A DNA stretch of 64,000 nucleotides from assembly GCF_000733925.1 (NCBI RefSeq), contig NZ_JPOO01000001.1, positions 1,984,001-2,048,000 on the forward strand, given 5' to 3'. Position numbers and translations under genes: made by a program. Below are positions 17,079 to 26,392 of the stretch, one piece after another. The notes under the pieces were generated by a model. It saw only the letters and a list, made by a program, of their open reading frames with translations, searched no databases and was not told the DNA's origin. Position 1 is the first letter of the stretch. Each line of letters starts with the position of its first letter. The DNA comes from Arenibacter algicola (GTDB taxonomy: Bacteria > Bacteroidota > Bacteroidia > Flavobacteriales > Flavobacteriaceae).

Positions 17079-17942
17079 ATGTCCAATACCGTTAAAATAA
17101 TAGAATGTCCAAGAGATGCCATGCAAGGTATCAAAACTTTTATTCCAACAGAAAAAAAGGTAAAGTACATTCAATCCCTTTTGAATTGTGGTTTTGATAC
17201 CATAGACTTTGGGAGTTTTGTTTCTCCCAGGGCAATTCCTCAAATGGTTGATACGGCTGAGGTCCTTTCCCAATTGGACCTATCCAAGACCACAAGTAAG
17301 TTATTGGCTATTGTCGCAAACGTGAGAGGGGCAATGGATGCCTCCGAACATAATTCCATTGATTATCTGGGATATCCTTTTTCCATTTCGGAGAATTTCC
17401 AAATGCGGAATACCCACAAAACAATTACTGAATCAGTAGCGACACTTGAAGAAATTTTAAGGATTGCAGGAGACTCTGGCAAAGAAGTGGTTACTTATAT
17501 TTCTATGGGATTTGGGAACCCATATGGGGATCCTTGGAATGTTGAGATAGTGGGTGAATGGACAACAAGACTGGCCGGGATGGGGGTAAAAATATTATCA
17601 CTTTCAGATACGGTGGGATCTTCGACCCCGGAGGTAATCGACTATTTATTTTCCAACCTGATTCCAAAATTCCCTGAAATTGAGTTTGGAGCCCATCTAC
17701 ATACCACTCCTTCCAAATGGCACGAAAAAGTTGATGCTGCCTACAAGGCTGGCTGTCGTAGGTTTGATGGGGCAGTGCAAGGTTTTGGAGGGTGTCCAAT
17801 GGCAAAGGATGAGCTCACTGGAAATATGCCCACCGAAAAGATGCTTTCCTACTTTACGGCGGTCAAGGCCGATACAAATGTTAATTGGATGGCTTTTGAA
17901 GCTGCATTCAATAAAGCATCCGACCTGTTTTCCAAGTATTGA
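17079..17942 (+). CDS. mvaB: Hydroxymethylglutaryl-CoA lyase-like protein
   Basis: 287 residues of the DRE-TIM metallolyase family. The entry motif ECPRDAMQ keeps the catalytic Arg and metal-binding Asp; ITFGAHLHTT-type metal His residues appear in FGAHLHTTPSKWHEK; VQGFGGCPMAKDELTGNMPTEKM carries the loop cysteine of HMG-CoA lyase. It would cleave HMG-CoA to acetyl-CoA and acetoacetate, the last step of leucine degradation. The usual PRDGLQNE is replaced by PRDAMQGI, a small departure from classical MvaB, so a related substrate is possible. Confidence 0.87.
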   Translation: MSNTVKIIECPRDAMQGIKTFIPTEKKVKYIQSLLNCGFDTIDFGSFVSPRAIPQMVDTAEVLSQLDLSKTTSKLLAIVANVRGAMDASEHNSIDYLGYPFSISENFQMRNTHKTITESVATLEEILRIAGDSGKEVVTYISMGFGNPYGDPWNVEIVGEWTTRLAGMGVKILSLSDTVGSSTPEVIDYLFSNLIPKFPEIEFGAHLHTTPSKWHEKVDAAYKAGCRRFDGAVQGFGGCPMAKDELTGNMPTEKMLSYFTAVKADTNVNWMAFEAAFNKASDLFSKY

Positions 17943-18074
17943 TTTAACCGCTTAAAACGGGAAACACCCAAGGAAACCTTAATGGCAATTTTTGTTGATT
18001 AAAGTGTTGAAATCCTCAGTTTACTGATATTTAAATTCCTATATTGTCATTTAATAAGAACCAAATATCAAAAA

Positions 18075-19655
18075 ATGAAAATTCTTCAGAGGCTAATTAC
18101 CTGCAGTAGTTTATATGTGTTGTTTGTTTTTATAGCGGCATGTCCGTCCAGAGGTACTTCTCAAGAGTCGTATACGACAGGGCCTAATTCAGATAGCTAT
18201 GAAGGGATACCTCAAGGGAAGGTGAGCAAGCATCAATGGAAAAGCAAAATTTACCCTAATACCATAAGGGATTATTACCTTTATGTGCCAAGTCAATACA
18301 ACCCTGCCGAGGCTAGTGCTTTGATGGTATTTCAGGACGGGCATGCCTATGTTGACCTTCAGGGTCAATTTAAGGTGCCCACCGTTTTTGATAATCTTAT
18401 AGCACAAGGAGAAATGCCCGTAACTATTGGCCTGTTTATAAATCCTGGCCATGACTTGGATGCTGCTAAAGTGGATAATCCTTGGAAATCATCAAATAGA
18501 AGTCTGGAGTATGACACCGTCTCGGATACCTATGGGAAATTTCTTCTGGAAGAGATGATACCTGAAATTAAGAAAAGTTATAATATTTCCGAAGATCCAG
18601 AACTTAGGGCAATTGCGGGTATGTCCTCTGGAGGAATATGTGCTTTTTCAGCTGCATGGTTCTACCCTGAGGCGTTTCATAAAGTATTGAGCCATATAGG
18701 AAGTTTAACGGACATTAGGGGCGGACACAATTATCCTTCTATGATAAGAAAGCAAGACCATAAGGATATTAAGGTTTTTTTGCAGGATGGTAGTGATGAT
18801 CTCAATAATCAATATGGGGATTGGTGGTTGGCGAATTTACAGATGGAATCGGCACTGAAATATAAAGGGTACGACTTTAAGTTCGAAAAAGGTTCGGGTG
18901 GCCATAGCGGAATCCATGGAGGTGCTATTTTGCCTGAATCATTGTCTTGGTTATGGAGCGATGTTGTTCCCAATAGAATTGAATCTAATGTATATCGTTT
19001 TCCAAGAACTCTGGCCGATTCGGTTATGATCCAAGGTGAAACCATGCATTTTGATAAAATGGAATTCAAAACGGTGCAGCTTTCAAATTCATCGGATGGT
19101 CGAAATCTTTTTAATTCCAATCAGGAACAAATCTTGATCATTAAGGAAGGCGAAGTTCAGGTGAAAGTCAATACTAGAACGGAGACCCTAGGAAAAAACA
19201 GTGTAATTGTGATTATGCCGGGGGACAAGGCTTTTGTGAAAAGTTTGTCACCGAGTAGTACTTATTACACTATGATCTATAAGTCCAAAGGTAACATGGA
19301 TGTAAGGAGAGCTAGGAAGAGCGGTGGGTCTACCCTCATTAATTTTGAGGACTTGGATTTCAAAGAGCATGATAAGGGGGGTATTCGGAATTTCTTCCAT
19401 CGTTCAACGGCCATGTGTCCTTATTATGAGATGCACGTAACTACTTTAAAGTCAGGTATTAAAAGTCATGAACCCCATACTCACTATGCTACGGAGGTAG
19501 TTCTGGTAATCAGTGGACAAACCGAGATGGAAATTGGTAATGGCGTTTTTAGGGCCCAGGAAGGGGATTTATACTTTCTTCCCTCCAATGTTCCCCATGC
19601 CATTAAGAATATAGGTTCCGGACCTTGTGAATACTTTGCATTCCAATGGAATTAG
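18075..19655 (+). CDS. Lipoprotein esterase fused to two cupin domains
   Basis: 526 residues. A signal peptide ends near Cys23 (FIAAC), a probable lipobox. Residues about 50-310 are an enterochelin-esterase-like alpha/beta hydrolase with VFQDGHAY, nucleophile GMSSGG (Ser184), Asp241 or Asp242 in LQDGSDD, and His277 in GGHSG. Residues about 325-425 form a degenerate cupin (ILIIKEGEVQVKV...VIVIMPGDKAFV), and 435-526 a better one with HEPHTHYATEVVLVISGQTEM and NVPHAI metal ligands. It is anchored in the envelope. An ester- or ferric-ligand-cleaving role is possible but unproven. Confidence 0.82.
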   Translation: MKILQRLITCSSLYVLFVFIAACPSRGTSQESYTTGPNSDSYEGIPQGKVSKHQWKSKIYPNTIRDYYLYVPSQYNPAEASALMVFQDGHAYVDLQGQFKVPTVFDNLIAQGEMPVTIGLFINPGHDLDAAKVDNPWKSSNRSLEYDTVSDTYGKFLLEEMIPEIKKSYNISEDPELRAIAGMSSGGICAFSAAWFYPEAFHKVLSHIGSLTDIRGGHNYPSMIRKQDHKDIKVFLQDGSDDLNNQYGDWWLANLQMESALKYKGYDFKFEKGSGGHSGIHGGAILPESLSWLWSDVVPNRIESNVYRFPRTLADSVMIQGETMHFDKMEFKTVQLSNSSDGRNLFNSNQEQILIIKEGEVQVKVNTRTETLGKNSVIVIMPGDKAFVKSLSPSSTYYTMIYKSKGNMDVRRARKSGGSTLINFEDLDFKEHDKGGIRNFFHRSTAMCPYYEMHVTTLKSGIKSHEPHTHYATEVVLVISGQTEMEIGNGVFRAQEGDLYFLPSNVPHAIKNIGSGPCEYFAFQWN

Positions 19656-19748
19656 GGAGCTCTTTTTTCTGCTCATAACAATGCTCCTAACACTAGTTTC
19701 TGAAATGTGTTAAAATTCAATATTTATTTAGATTTAGTTTAAATTAAG

Positions 19749-19779
19749 TTTGTCAGTTTGGTTCTTGCCATTATATTTG
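19749..19779 (+). promoter_or_regulatory. Full -33/-7 promoter for the porin-flavin operon
   Basis: TTTG (19749-19752), a 19-bp spacer and TATATTTG (19772-19779) match the Bacteroidota consensus closely. The porin ATG lies 46 bp downstream. Confidence 0.75.
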
Positions 19780-19825
19780 CACCCGAAATTTATATTTATC
19801 CAATCTAAATAAGAACAATTTTATA

Positions 19826-21004
19826 ATGAAAAGAATTTCTGTAGTATTCGGATTACTCTTAGCAACTGGAGTATTTGCTCAGACTGCCAATGATTCCATT
19901 ACCTTGGATCCACAAAAACAATTGAATGCGGCCCAACGCTTGCTTTCTGGTAATTATGCCTCGGCAGTTACCGTAGGTGCCTATGGGGAAATGCTTTACA
20001 ATCAGCCTGAAGGCGACAATGGAGAGATAGATGTACAAAGGTTGGTACTGCTTTTGGGGTATAGGTTTAACGATAGGGCTCAATTTGTCACTGAGATTGA
20101 ATTTGAGCATGTTGAGGAAGTATATGTTGAACAGGCTTTTGTTAACTATAATCTTGGAAATAGCGTTAATCTTAGGGGTGGTTTAATGTTGGTGCCAATG
20201 GGTATTGTCAACGAATTTCATGAACCAACTACTTTCAACGGAACTGAGCGTCCTGCTATGGACAATGTTATAGTTCCTACCACTTGGAGGGAATTGGGAG
20301 TTGGTGTTTTCGGGAGGGTGAACGACCTATCTTTGGGTTACCAAGCTTATATATTCAACGGATTTAAATCTACAGAAGCTGACGGCGAAGGCGGAATCAA
20401 TGGATTTTTGCAAGGTTCCAGTGGATTAAGGGGAGGAAGACAAAAAGGAATCAAATCTACCATCGATACTCCAACCCTTTCCGCTAAATTGGATTATTAC
20501 GGAATCCCAGGCCTGCGTGTAGGGCTTTCTGGATATTTTGGAAAAACTCAGGCTGCCGATGATGTAGAAGAGCTTACAGGAGCAAACATTGGAATTTCCA
20601 TGGTTGGCTTGGATGCAAGATACGCACTAGGTAATTTTACGGCAAGAGGACAATTTATATATGCCTCCCTTTCCGATACCGAAGATTACAACGCTTTAAC
20701 CGGTAGTAATTTGGGTAGCGCTCTGCAAGGATGGTATGTGGAAGGTGCCTACAATCTTTTGCCAGCTGGTAATGAGCAAAAACTGTTTGCCTTTGCCAGA
20801 TACGAAAAATATGATACCCATGCCGATACAGCGGGTTCTTTGGTAAGGAACGATGCATACAACAAAACGGATGTAACTACAGGCCTTACCTATCATTTAG
20901 CACCGGGAGTTGTGTTGAAAGGGGATTATCAATTTAAATCTAACGCGGTAGACAATAGTGATCTTCAAAATGTATTGAATTTTGGTATAGGAGTTTGGTT
21001 CTAA
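19826..21004 (+). CDS. Outer-membrane porin-like beta-barrel protein
   Basis: 392 residues with a signal peptide (MKRISVVFGLLLATGVFAQ). The body alternates polar and hydrophobic residues in beta-strand fashion (VTVGAYGEMLYN, FVTEIEFEHVEEVYVEQAFVNYNL, VNLRGGLMLVPMGIVNEFHEPTTFNG) and ends VLNFGIGVWF with a C-terminal aromatic typical of outer-membrane barrels. The region around NEFHEPTTF resembles phosphate-selective porin O/P-like proteins. It probably makes a channel. It precedes the FMN-binding and membrane genes and has a strong promoter, which suggests it works with them. Confidence 0.85.
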   Translation: MKRISVVFGLLLATGVFAQTANDSITLDPQKQLNAAQRLLSGNYASAVTVGAYGEMLYNQPEGDNGEIDVQRLVLLLGYRFNDRAQFVTEIEFEHVEEVYVEQAFVNYNLGNSVNLRGGLMLVPMGIVNEFHEPTTFNGTERPAMDNVIVPTTWRELGVGVFGRVNDLSLGYQAYIFNGFKSTEADGEGGINGFLQGSSGLRGGRQKGIKSTIDTPTLSAKLDYYGIPGLRVGLSGYFGKTQAADDVEELTGANIGISMVGLDARYALGNFTARGQFIYASLSDTEDYNALTGSNLGSALQGWYVEGAYNLLPAGNEQKLFAFARYEKYDTHADTAGSLVRNDAYNKTDVTTGLTYHLAPGVVLKGDYQFKSNAVDNSDLQNVLNFGIGVWF

Positions 21005-21076
21005 TCCAGAATAAGTAAAATTTTCAATTCATAGCCCTAAATATCTTAATTATTATTAAAAATGATTCTAAATTAG

Positions 21077-21084
21077 TATATTTG
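21077..21084 (+). promoter_or_regulatory. Possible internal -7 element before the FMN-binding gene
   Basis: TATATTTG fits TAnnTTTG but ends only 4 bp before the ATG at 21089. If used, the transcript would be nearly leaderless. No matching -33 TTTG was seen. Confidence 0.3.
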
Positions 21085-21088
21085 GGGC

Positions 21089-21625
21089 ATGAATTTTAGA
21101 AAACGGATAACGGTTATTTTAGCTTTTTTTTCTTTGATGTTTTTTGGGTTTGGAATCCCGAAAAATGTTCAAAAGAAAATGGACAAGGAAGTGGAAAAGA
21201 TATTTGATACCACAAATTACTCCTTGACGTCCTTTGCTGTTTCCAAGACAGTAAACGAACAACTTCCGACCAAGATTACTACTGATAATTTCTTCCATAT
21301 AAAACAGGGCAACACCTTGCTGGGATACGCCTTTGTAGATCAGGCACCCAGTAAGACTGCGCAATTCGATTATTTGGTCATCTTCAATCCCAATTTGGAA
21401 ATCATCCACTCAAAGGTCTTGATATATCGTGAAGAGTACGGTGGGGAAATTGGAAGCAAAAGGTGGTTGGAGCAGTTTACCGGAAAAACAGGTAAAGATA
21501 GGGTTAGCCATGAAACCAATATAGACGGTATTTCTGGCGCAACAATTTCGGTACGTTCCATGACTACATCAATGGATAAGCTGTTGCAAACAGTTGGCAT
21601 TCTTCAAGAAAAAAACTTGCTTTAA
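21089..21625 (+). CDS. FMN-binding (flavinylated) exported protein
   Basis: 178 residues. A hydrophobic N-terminus (ITVILAFFSLMFFGFGI) anchors or exports the protein. The C-terminal FMN_bind domain contains DGISGAT (residues 146-152), matching the motif in which ApbE attaches FMN through a phosphoester to the final Thr, here Thr152. The domain is that of RnfG/NqrC-type extracytoplasmic flavoproteins. It follows the porin by 84 bp and overlaps the next gene by one base (TAATG). It probably carries electrons on the periplasmic side. No apbE is present in the window. Confidence 0.85.
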   Translation: MNFRKRITVILAFFSLMFFGFGIPKNVQKKMDKEVEKIFDTTNYSLTSFAVSKTVNEQLPTKITTDNFFHIKQGNTLLGYAFVDQAPSKTAQFDYLVIFNPNLEIIHSKVLIYREEYGGEIGSKRWLEQFTGKTGKDRVSHETNIDGISGATISVRSMTTSMDKLLQTVGILQEKNLL

Positions 21626-22125
21626 TGGGTTATGACGGTCTCTTATTGACATTGCCCAAGGGAATAAAATGGTTTGTTGCCACCTTTGTTCTTGTACTGA
21701 GTATTGGCTTTTATACTGGCCTTTTATTTGTTTCTGAAACCAGTACCGCCTCTCCCCACGGCATTGTGGAAAATTATTTGGGAAATGAGGAGGATGAGGA
21801 GGCAGAGGTAATGAAGTTCAAAAAAGGGGAACGGGAAATGCTAACCATTATACATACCCATATTCTTTCCATGTCGCTCATTTTTTTTCTACTTGGTGGA
21901 CTGGTATGGCTCGCCAAACTTTCTCACAAGCTTAAAATGTTCCTTACAATAGAACCTTTTTTATCAGTGATTTTAACTTTTGGGGGCATTTATTTAATGT
22001 GGTCGGGGTTACTATGGATGAAATATGTGGTTATCCTTTCAGGTATTTTAATGACCTTGACCTTTAGTGTTGCTGCATTATTGGTGCTTTATCAATTGTG
22101 TAAAAAAACGGTAACAGTCAATTAA
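21625..22125 (+). CDS. Four-helix membrane protein of the porin-flavin operon, unknown family
   Basis: 166 residues with four hydrophobic segments (about 17-36, 78-96, 105-125 and 132-155). An acidic stretch (NEEDEEAEVMKFKKGERE) lies between the first and second. His77 and His79 stand at the start of the second segment, and His101 after it; these could bind heme or quinone, but this is a guess. I do not recognise a family. The start shares one base with the stop of the FMN-binding gene, so translation is likely coupled; it may be the membrane electron donor for the flavoprotein. Confidence 0.7.
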   Translation: MGYDGLLLTLPKGIKWFVATFVLVLSIGFYTGLLFVSETSTASPHGIVENYLGNEEDEEAEVMKFKKGEREMLTIIHTHILSMSLIFFLLGGLVWLAKLSHKLKMFLTIEPFLSVILTFGGIYLMWSGLLWMKYVVILSGILMTLTFSVAALLVLYQLCKKTVTVN

Positions 22126-22159
22126 CACAATAACTGTTCATCAGTTCTTTTAAATGTAG

Positions 22160-22167
22160 TATATTTG
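22160..22167 (+). promoter_or_regulatory. -7 promoter element for guaB
   Basis: TATATTTG fits TAnnTTTG and ends 23 bp before the guaB ATG. No clear -33 TTTG. Confidence 0.45.
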
Positions 22168-22190
22168 CACGCAATTAATCTTTAATTGCT

Positions 22191-23663
22191 ATGCAAGCTC
22201 ACCTAAATAAAATTGTTGGCGAAGGTCTTACGTACGATGACGTACTTTTGGTTCCAGCATTTTCAGAAGTACTTCCCAGGGAAGTCAATATTCAAACAAA
22301 ATTTACTAGAAACATTACGATCAATGTTCCCATTGTTTCGGCAGCTATGGATACCGTAACGGAATCCCGTATGGCCATTGCCATTGCCCAGGAAGGTGGA
22401 ATTGGTGTTTTGCATAAGAACATGACCATAGAACAGCAAGCGCTGAAGGTACGCAAGGTAAAACGAGCGGAAAGCGGTATGATCATAGATCCCGTTACCC
22501 TGCCTTTAAATTCAAAGGTAAGGGATGCCAAAGCAAATATGAAGGAATTCAGTATTGGCGGGATACCCATTGTAGATGATAAGGGTAAACTTATAGGTAT
22601 CGTAACCAATAGGGATCTTCGTTTTGAAAAAAATAATGATCGTCCCATTTCCGAGGTTATGACCTCCAAAAATCTAGTTACTGTAGCCGAAGGAACTTCT
22701 TTGGAGCAGGCCGAGGATATTTTGCAGGTAAACAAAATTGAAAAATTACCCGTTGTTGATAAGGACTACAAGCTTGTTGGGCTTATTACCTTTAGGGATA
22801 TTACAAAACTTACCCAGAAGCCAATAGCCAATAAGGATCAGTATGGAAGATTGCGTGTTGCTGCTGCCTTAGGGGTTACCGGTGATGCCGTGGATAGGGC
22901 GGAAGCTCTAGTGAACGCGGGTGTAGATGCCGTTGTAATCGATACTGCGCATGGGCATACCAAAGGTGTAGTCACTGTTTTAAAGGAAGTAAAAAAGAGA
23001 TTTCCAGATTTGGAAGTTATTGTAGGTAACATAGCCACTGCAGAGGCTGCCAAGTATTTGGTAGAGGCCGGAGCGGATGCCGTGAAAGTAGGAATAGGTC
23101 CCGGTTCTATCTGTACCACCCGTGTGGTAGCAGGGGTTGGCTTTCCTCAATTTTCAGCGGTATTGGAAGTAGCAGCGGCAATTAAGGGTAGTGGGGTTCC
23201 CGTTATCGCCGATGGAGGAATACGTTATACCGGAGATATTCCCAAGGCTATCGCGGCAGGGGCCGATACAGTTATGTTAGGTTCTTTGCTGGCAGGAACC
23301 AAGGAGTCGCCTGGTGAGACCATTATCTACGAAGGACGTAAATTTAAATCCTATAGAGGGATGGGTTCTGTAGAGGCCATGAAACAAGGTAGTAAGGACA
23401 GGTATTTCCAAGATGTTGAAGATGATATCAAAAAATTGGTGCCAGAAGGTATCGTGGGTCGTGTTCCCTATAAAGGAGATCTTTATGAAAGCATCCATCA
23501 ATTTATTGGCGGCCTTCGTGCCGGGATGGGATATTGCGGGGCCAAGGATATAGAAACACTTAAAGAGTCCGGAAGATTTGTTAAGATTACCGCGAGTGGA
23601 ATCAACGAAAGCCATCCACATGACGTAACCATTACTAAGGAGTCACCCAACTATAGCAGGTAA
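22191..23663 (+). CDS. guaB: IMP dehydrogenase
   Basis: 490 residues, normal length. Residues about 95-210 hold the two CBS domains ([22 protein letters not shown]) inserted in the TIM barrel. The catalytic loop is GPGSICTTR with Cys308, and [21 protein letters not shown] and [13 protein letters not shown] bind IMP and form the flap. The enzyme oxidises IMP to XMP with NAD+, the rate-limiting step of GMP synthesis; the CBS pair allows control by purine nucleotides. It has its own -7 element and a terminator, so it is probably monocistronic. Confidence 0.98.
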   Translation: MQAHLNKIVGEGLTYDDVLLVPAFSEVLPREVNIQTKFTRNITINVPIVSAAMDTVTESRMAIAIAQEGGIGVLHKNMTIEQQALKVRKVKRAESGMIIDPVTLPLNSKVRDAKANMKEFSIGGIPIVDDKGKLIGIVTNRDLRFEKNNDRPISEVMTSKNLVTVAEGTSLEQAEDILQVNKIEKLPVVDKDYKLVGLITFRDITKLTQKPIANKDQYGRLRVAAALGVTGDAVDRAEALVNAGVDAVVIDTAHGHTKGVVTVLKEVKKRFPDLEVIVGNIATAEAAKYLVEAGADAVKVGIGPGSICTTRVVAGVGFPQFSAVLEVAAAIKGSGVPVIADGGIRYTGDIPKAIAAGADTVMLGSLLAGTKESPGETIIYEGRKFKSYRGMGSVEAMKQGSKDRYFQDVEDDIKKLVPEGIVGRVPYKGDLYESIHQFIGGLRAGMGYCGAKDIETLKESGRFVKITASGINESHPHDVTITKESPNYSR

Positions 23664-23694
23664 AATATACTTGCAGTAGATATATTTAGATAAT

Positions 23695-23723
23695 AAAAAA
23701 AGCCGGTCACAGCCGGCTTTTTT
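23695..23723. terminator. Terminator after guaB
   Basis: Stem AGCCGG (23701-23706) with CCGGCT (23713-23718), preceded by As and followed by six Ts; usable by guaB and by the convergent thioredoxin-like gene. Confidence 0.9.
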
Positions 23724-23759
23724 ATTTCTTTATCTTGGATAGATTTAATGTAGATTTTA

Positions 23760-24299
23760 CTATTTACTTTCGCTATCGTAGGTGTTCCAGTCTTTCTCCT
23801 TGTGGATATTTTCACCAAAATACTTCGCTATTTTTAGAAAAGGTTCTGGCTTTTGATAGCCGGGAACAGGGGAAAGCATATTCATCTTTTCATCCAAGAA
23901 TATGGTTGTAGGATAACTCATTTTACCCTGCATCAATGCTGCTGCAAATTCATGATATCCGTTTCTTCCCGAAGGAACAAATTTAAAGGTTTTGCCTCTG
24001 AAAACAATAGGTTCCTTACCTTCTCCATCCAACTTTACCATATAATAGTTTTTGGACATGTATTCGGCAACTTCTGCATTCTGAAAGGTATCCTTATCCA
24101 TTTTTTTACACCATCCACACCAGTCGGTATAGACATCAATAAAAATTTTCTTCGGATTTTGCTCCGTTTCAGCCAATTTGGCGGCCTCATCCCAACTAAG
24201 CCATTTAACTTCCTGTGCCATGCTACCAAGGGGTAACACGGCTAAACAAAAAAGAATAGCTTTTTTGAAAAATGATTTGGAAACTAATTTCACGACCAT
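23760..24299 (-). CDS. Exported thioredoxin-fold protein (CGWC)
   Basis: 179 residues with an N-terminal signal-like segment (AILFCLAVLPLGSMAQE). The thioredoxin fold carries KIFIDVYTDWCGWCKKMDKDTF with active-site Cys61 and Cys64, and YPTTIFLDEKMN supplies the cis-Pro region. It belongs to the thioredoxin-7 / DUF255-like group of envelope thioredoxins in Bacteroidota. Probably a periplasmic disulfide reductant or isomerase; its client is unknown. A possible -7 element lies 30 bp upstream. Confidence 0.85.
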   Translation of the reverse strand: MVVKLVSKSFFKKAILFCLAVLPLGSMAQEVKWLSWDEAAKLAETEQNPKKIFIDVYTDWCGWCKKMDKDTFQNAEVAEYMSKNYYMVKLDGEGKEPIVFRGKTFKFVPSGRNGYHEFAAALMQGKMSYPTTIFLDEKMNMLSPVPGYQKPEPFLKIAKYFGENIHKEKDWNTYDSESK

Positions 24300-24328
24300 A
24301 TTTTAAGGGATTAGTCCGATGACAACAT

Positions 24329-24336
24329 CAAAACTA
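24329..24336 (-). promoter_or_regulatory. -7 promoter element for the thioredoxin-like gene
   Basis: TAGTTTTG on the minus strand fits TAnnTTTG, 29 bp before the ATG at 24299. No clear -33 element. Confidence 0.35.
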
Positions 24337-24353
24337 ACGAAATTTCGGCAATT

Positions 24354-25595
24354 TTATTTTGCTATTGCCTTTTCTTTAACAGTACTGAACAAGTCTTGGA
24401 CATCGATCTGGTTTTTGATGAGGTCGTCAAAAGTTTCTCTTTCCCTTATAAGAATTGCTTTCCCTTTATGCCATAAAACCTCGGGCGGTCTAAATCTTGA
24501 GTTGTAATTGCTGGCCATAGTGAAACAGTACGCACCTGCATTTTTAAAGCATAGGATATCCCCTTCGGAAATCTCACTAATCCGCTTATTGCTTGCAAAA
24601 GTATCGGTCTCACAAATATAACCCACGACGGAATAATATCTTTCACGTCCTTCAGGATTGGAGATATTTTCAATACTGTGGATGGCACCATAAAACATGG
24701 GGCGAATAAGATGGTTGAATCCAGAGTCTACACTGGCAAAAACAGTTGAAGTGGTTTGTTTTACCACATTGACTTTTGCTAGGAAGAAACCGGCCTCACT
24801 GACCAAAAACTTACCTGGCTCAAAAGCCAAGGTCAATTCCCTACCATATTCCTTGCAAAAAGAGTTGAAACGTTTTCCTAATTTTTTACCCAATTCTTCA
24901 ATATTGGTTTCAATATCCCCTTCTTTGTAAGGTACTTTGAATCCACTTCCGAAGTCTATAAATTCAAGATCTTGGAAATTCTTGGCTGTTTCAAAAAGAA
25001 TTTCGGAGGCATAAAGGAATACATCTATATCAAGAATGTCACTTCCAGTATGCATGTGTATCCCATTTACCTTCATATTCGTAAGATTAACGATACGCAG
25101 TAAATGAGGTATTTGGTGTATGCTGATACCAAATTTGGAGTCAATATGCCCTACTGAGATTTTAGAATTTCCTCCCGCCATTACGTGCGGATTTATTCTA
25201 ATACAAACAGGAATATCCGGATGCTTGCTGCCAAACTGTTCTAAAATGGATAGGTTATCAATGTTGATACGTACCCCCAATTTAGCTGCCTCTTCTATCT
25301 CCTCCAAGGACACACCGTTTGGTGTAAATATAATAGAACTTGGCTCAAAACCGGCCATGAGTCCCAATTGAACTTCTTGTATGGAAACGGTATCAAGGCC
25401 GCTGCCCAAACTGTTCATCAATTTTAAAATGGCAATATTGGAAAGAGCCTTTGTGGCGTAATTTAATTGTAATTTTTTTACGTCTTTAAATGCATTTGTC
25501 AATCTATGAAACTGGGAAATTATTTTCTCAGAATCGTATACATAGACTGGGTCACCATAAGTTTGTGCTATCTTTAATAAGTCAGTGTTTCGCAT
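24354..25595 (-). CDS. lysA: Diaminopimelate decarboxylase
   Basis: 413 residues of the fold III PLP decarboxylase family. The PLP lysine is Lys49 in LNYATKALSN. HMHTGSD, FIDFGSGFKVPY and FEPGKFLVSEAGFF are the barrel motifs; GYICETDTFAS carries the catalytic Cys of the C-terminal domain, and GAYCFTMASNYNSRFRPPEVL completes the site. It makes lysine from meso-diaminopimelate; dapD of the same pathway is at 47006. A good promoter precedes it. Confidence 0.96.
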   Translation of the reverse strand: MRNTDLLKIAQTYGDPVYVYDSEKIISQFHRLTNAFKDVKKLQLNYATKALSNIAILKLMNSLGSGLDTVSIQEVQLGLMAGFEPSSIIFTPNGVSLEEIEEAAKLGVRINIDNLSILEQFGSKHPDIPVCIRINPHVMAGGNSKISVGHIDSKFGISIHQIPHLLRIVNLTNMKVNGIHMHTGSDILDIDVFLYASEILFETAKNFQDLEFIDFGSGFKVPYKEGDIETNIEELGKKLGKRFNSFCKEYGRELTLAFEPGKFLVSEAGFFLAKVNVVKQTTSTVFASVDSGFNHLIRPMFYGAIHSIENISNPEGRERYYSVVGYICETDTFASNKRISEISEGDILCFKNAGAYCFTMASNYNSRFRPPEVLWHKGKAILIRERETFDDLIKNQIDVQDLFSTVKEKAIAK

Positions 25596-25611
25596 TGTTC
25601 AATATTTTGTG

Positions 25612-25643
25612 CAAATTTAGACTACTTATTGTTTTTGAGCAAA
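25612..25643 (-). promoter_or_regulatory. Full -33/-7 promoter for lysA
   Basis: On the minus strand TTTG (25640-25643), a 20-bp spacer and TAAATTTG (25612-25619); the lysA ATG follows 16 bp later. Confidence 0.65.
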
Positions 25644-25753
25644 AATATATAGCAATAGTTGAAAAATGTAACATATTGTTATTTATATAACAATGGTTGA
25701 ATGATTAGGGTTTGATTTTAGTTGAGTCCGTTGTAATTTTAAACAAAAAAAAT

Positions 25754-26392
25754 ATGTTGCTACCTATGTTTCCTTTACCGTCCGTTTTTTTTCCTGGTGA
25801 AATTGTGGCCCTTCACATTTTTGAAGAACGCTACAAACAATTGATAAGGGATGCCAGGGAAGCACCTATGAACTTTGGGGTTCCTGCTTATATTGATGGA
25901 GAAATAGCATATGGAACGGAGCTGGAGCTAAAGGAAATAATAAAGACCTATGATACTGGCGAGATGGATATTGTTTGTATTGGCCGGCGAACCTTTAAAA
26001 TCAATACTTTCCAAAAAGTTATGGACGGCAAATTGTATTCGGCGGGACAGGTGGAATATTTACCATATTATGATGATAGCGTTAGGACCTTGGAAGAAAA
26101 TGTCCTTGGCCTTATTATTGAACTATATGGTCTAATGGATGTGTCTATTTTGGGCCTTACGGTAGAAAATTTTGATATTTATCAATTGATACATAAGATA
26201 GGACTTTCCCTGGCTCAAGAATACAAACTCCTGAAAATGAATTATAAAAGTGAGCGTCTATTGTTTATAAAAGCTCATTTAACCAATACCATTCAAGTTT
26301 TAAAGCAGGTAAACCAATCTAAGGAAATGATCGGGATGAACGGACATTTCAAAAATTTCGATCCCATAGATTTTAGGGAATTCAAAATTTAA
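25754..26392 (+). CDS. LON-substrate-binding-domain protein (Lon N-domain only)
   Basis: About 212 residues from ATG at 25754; an in-frame TTG at 25712 gives a less family-like N-terminus. LLPMFPLPSVFFPGEIVALHIFEERYKQLIRDA is the opening of the Lon N-terminal (PUA-like) domain. A helical tail (LAQEYKLLKMNYKSERLLFIKAHLTNTIQVLKQ) follows. There is no ATPase or protease domain, so it is the stand-alone form common in Bacteroidota. It may bind unfolded or tagged proteins in the cytoplasm; function unproven. Confidence 0.88.
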   Translation: MLLPMFPLPSVFFPGEIVALHIFEERYKQLIRDAREAPMNFGVPAYIDGEIAYGTELELKEIIKTYDTGEMDIVCIGRRTFKINTFQKVMDGKLYSAGQVEYLPYYDDSVRTLEENVLGLIIELYGLMDVSILGLTVENFDIYQLIHKIGLSLAQEYKLLKMNYKSERLLFIKAHLTNTIQVLKQVNQSKEMIGMNGHFKNFDPIDFREFKI

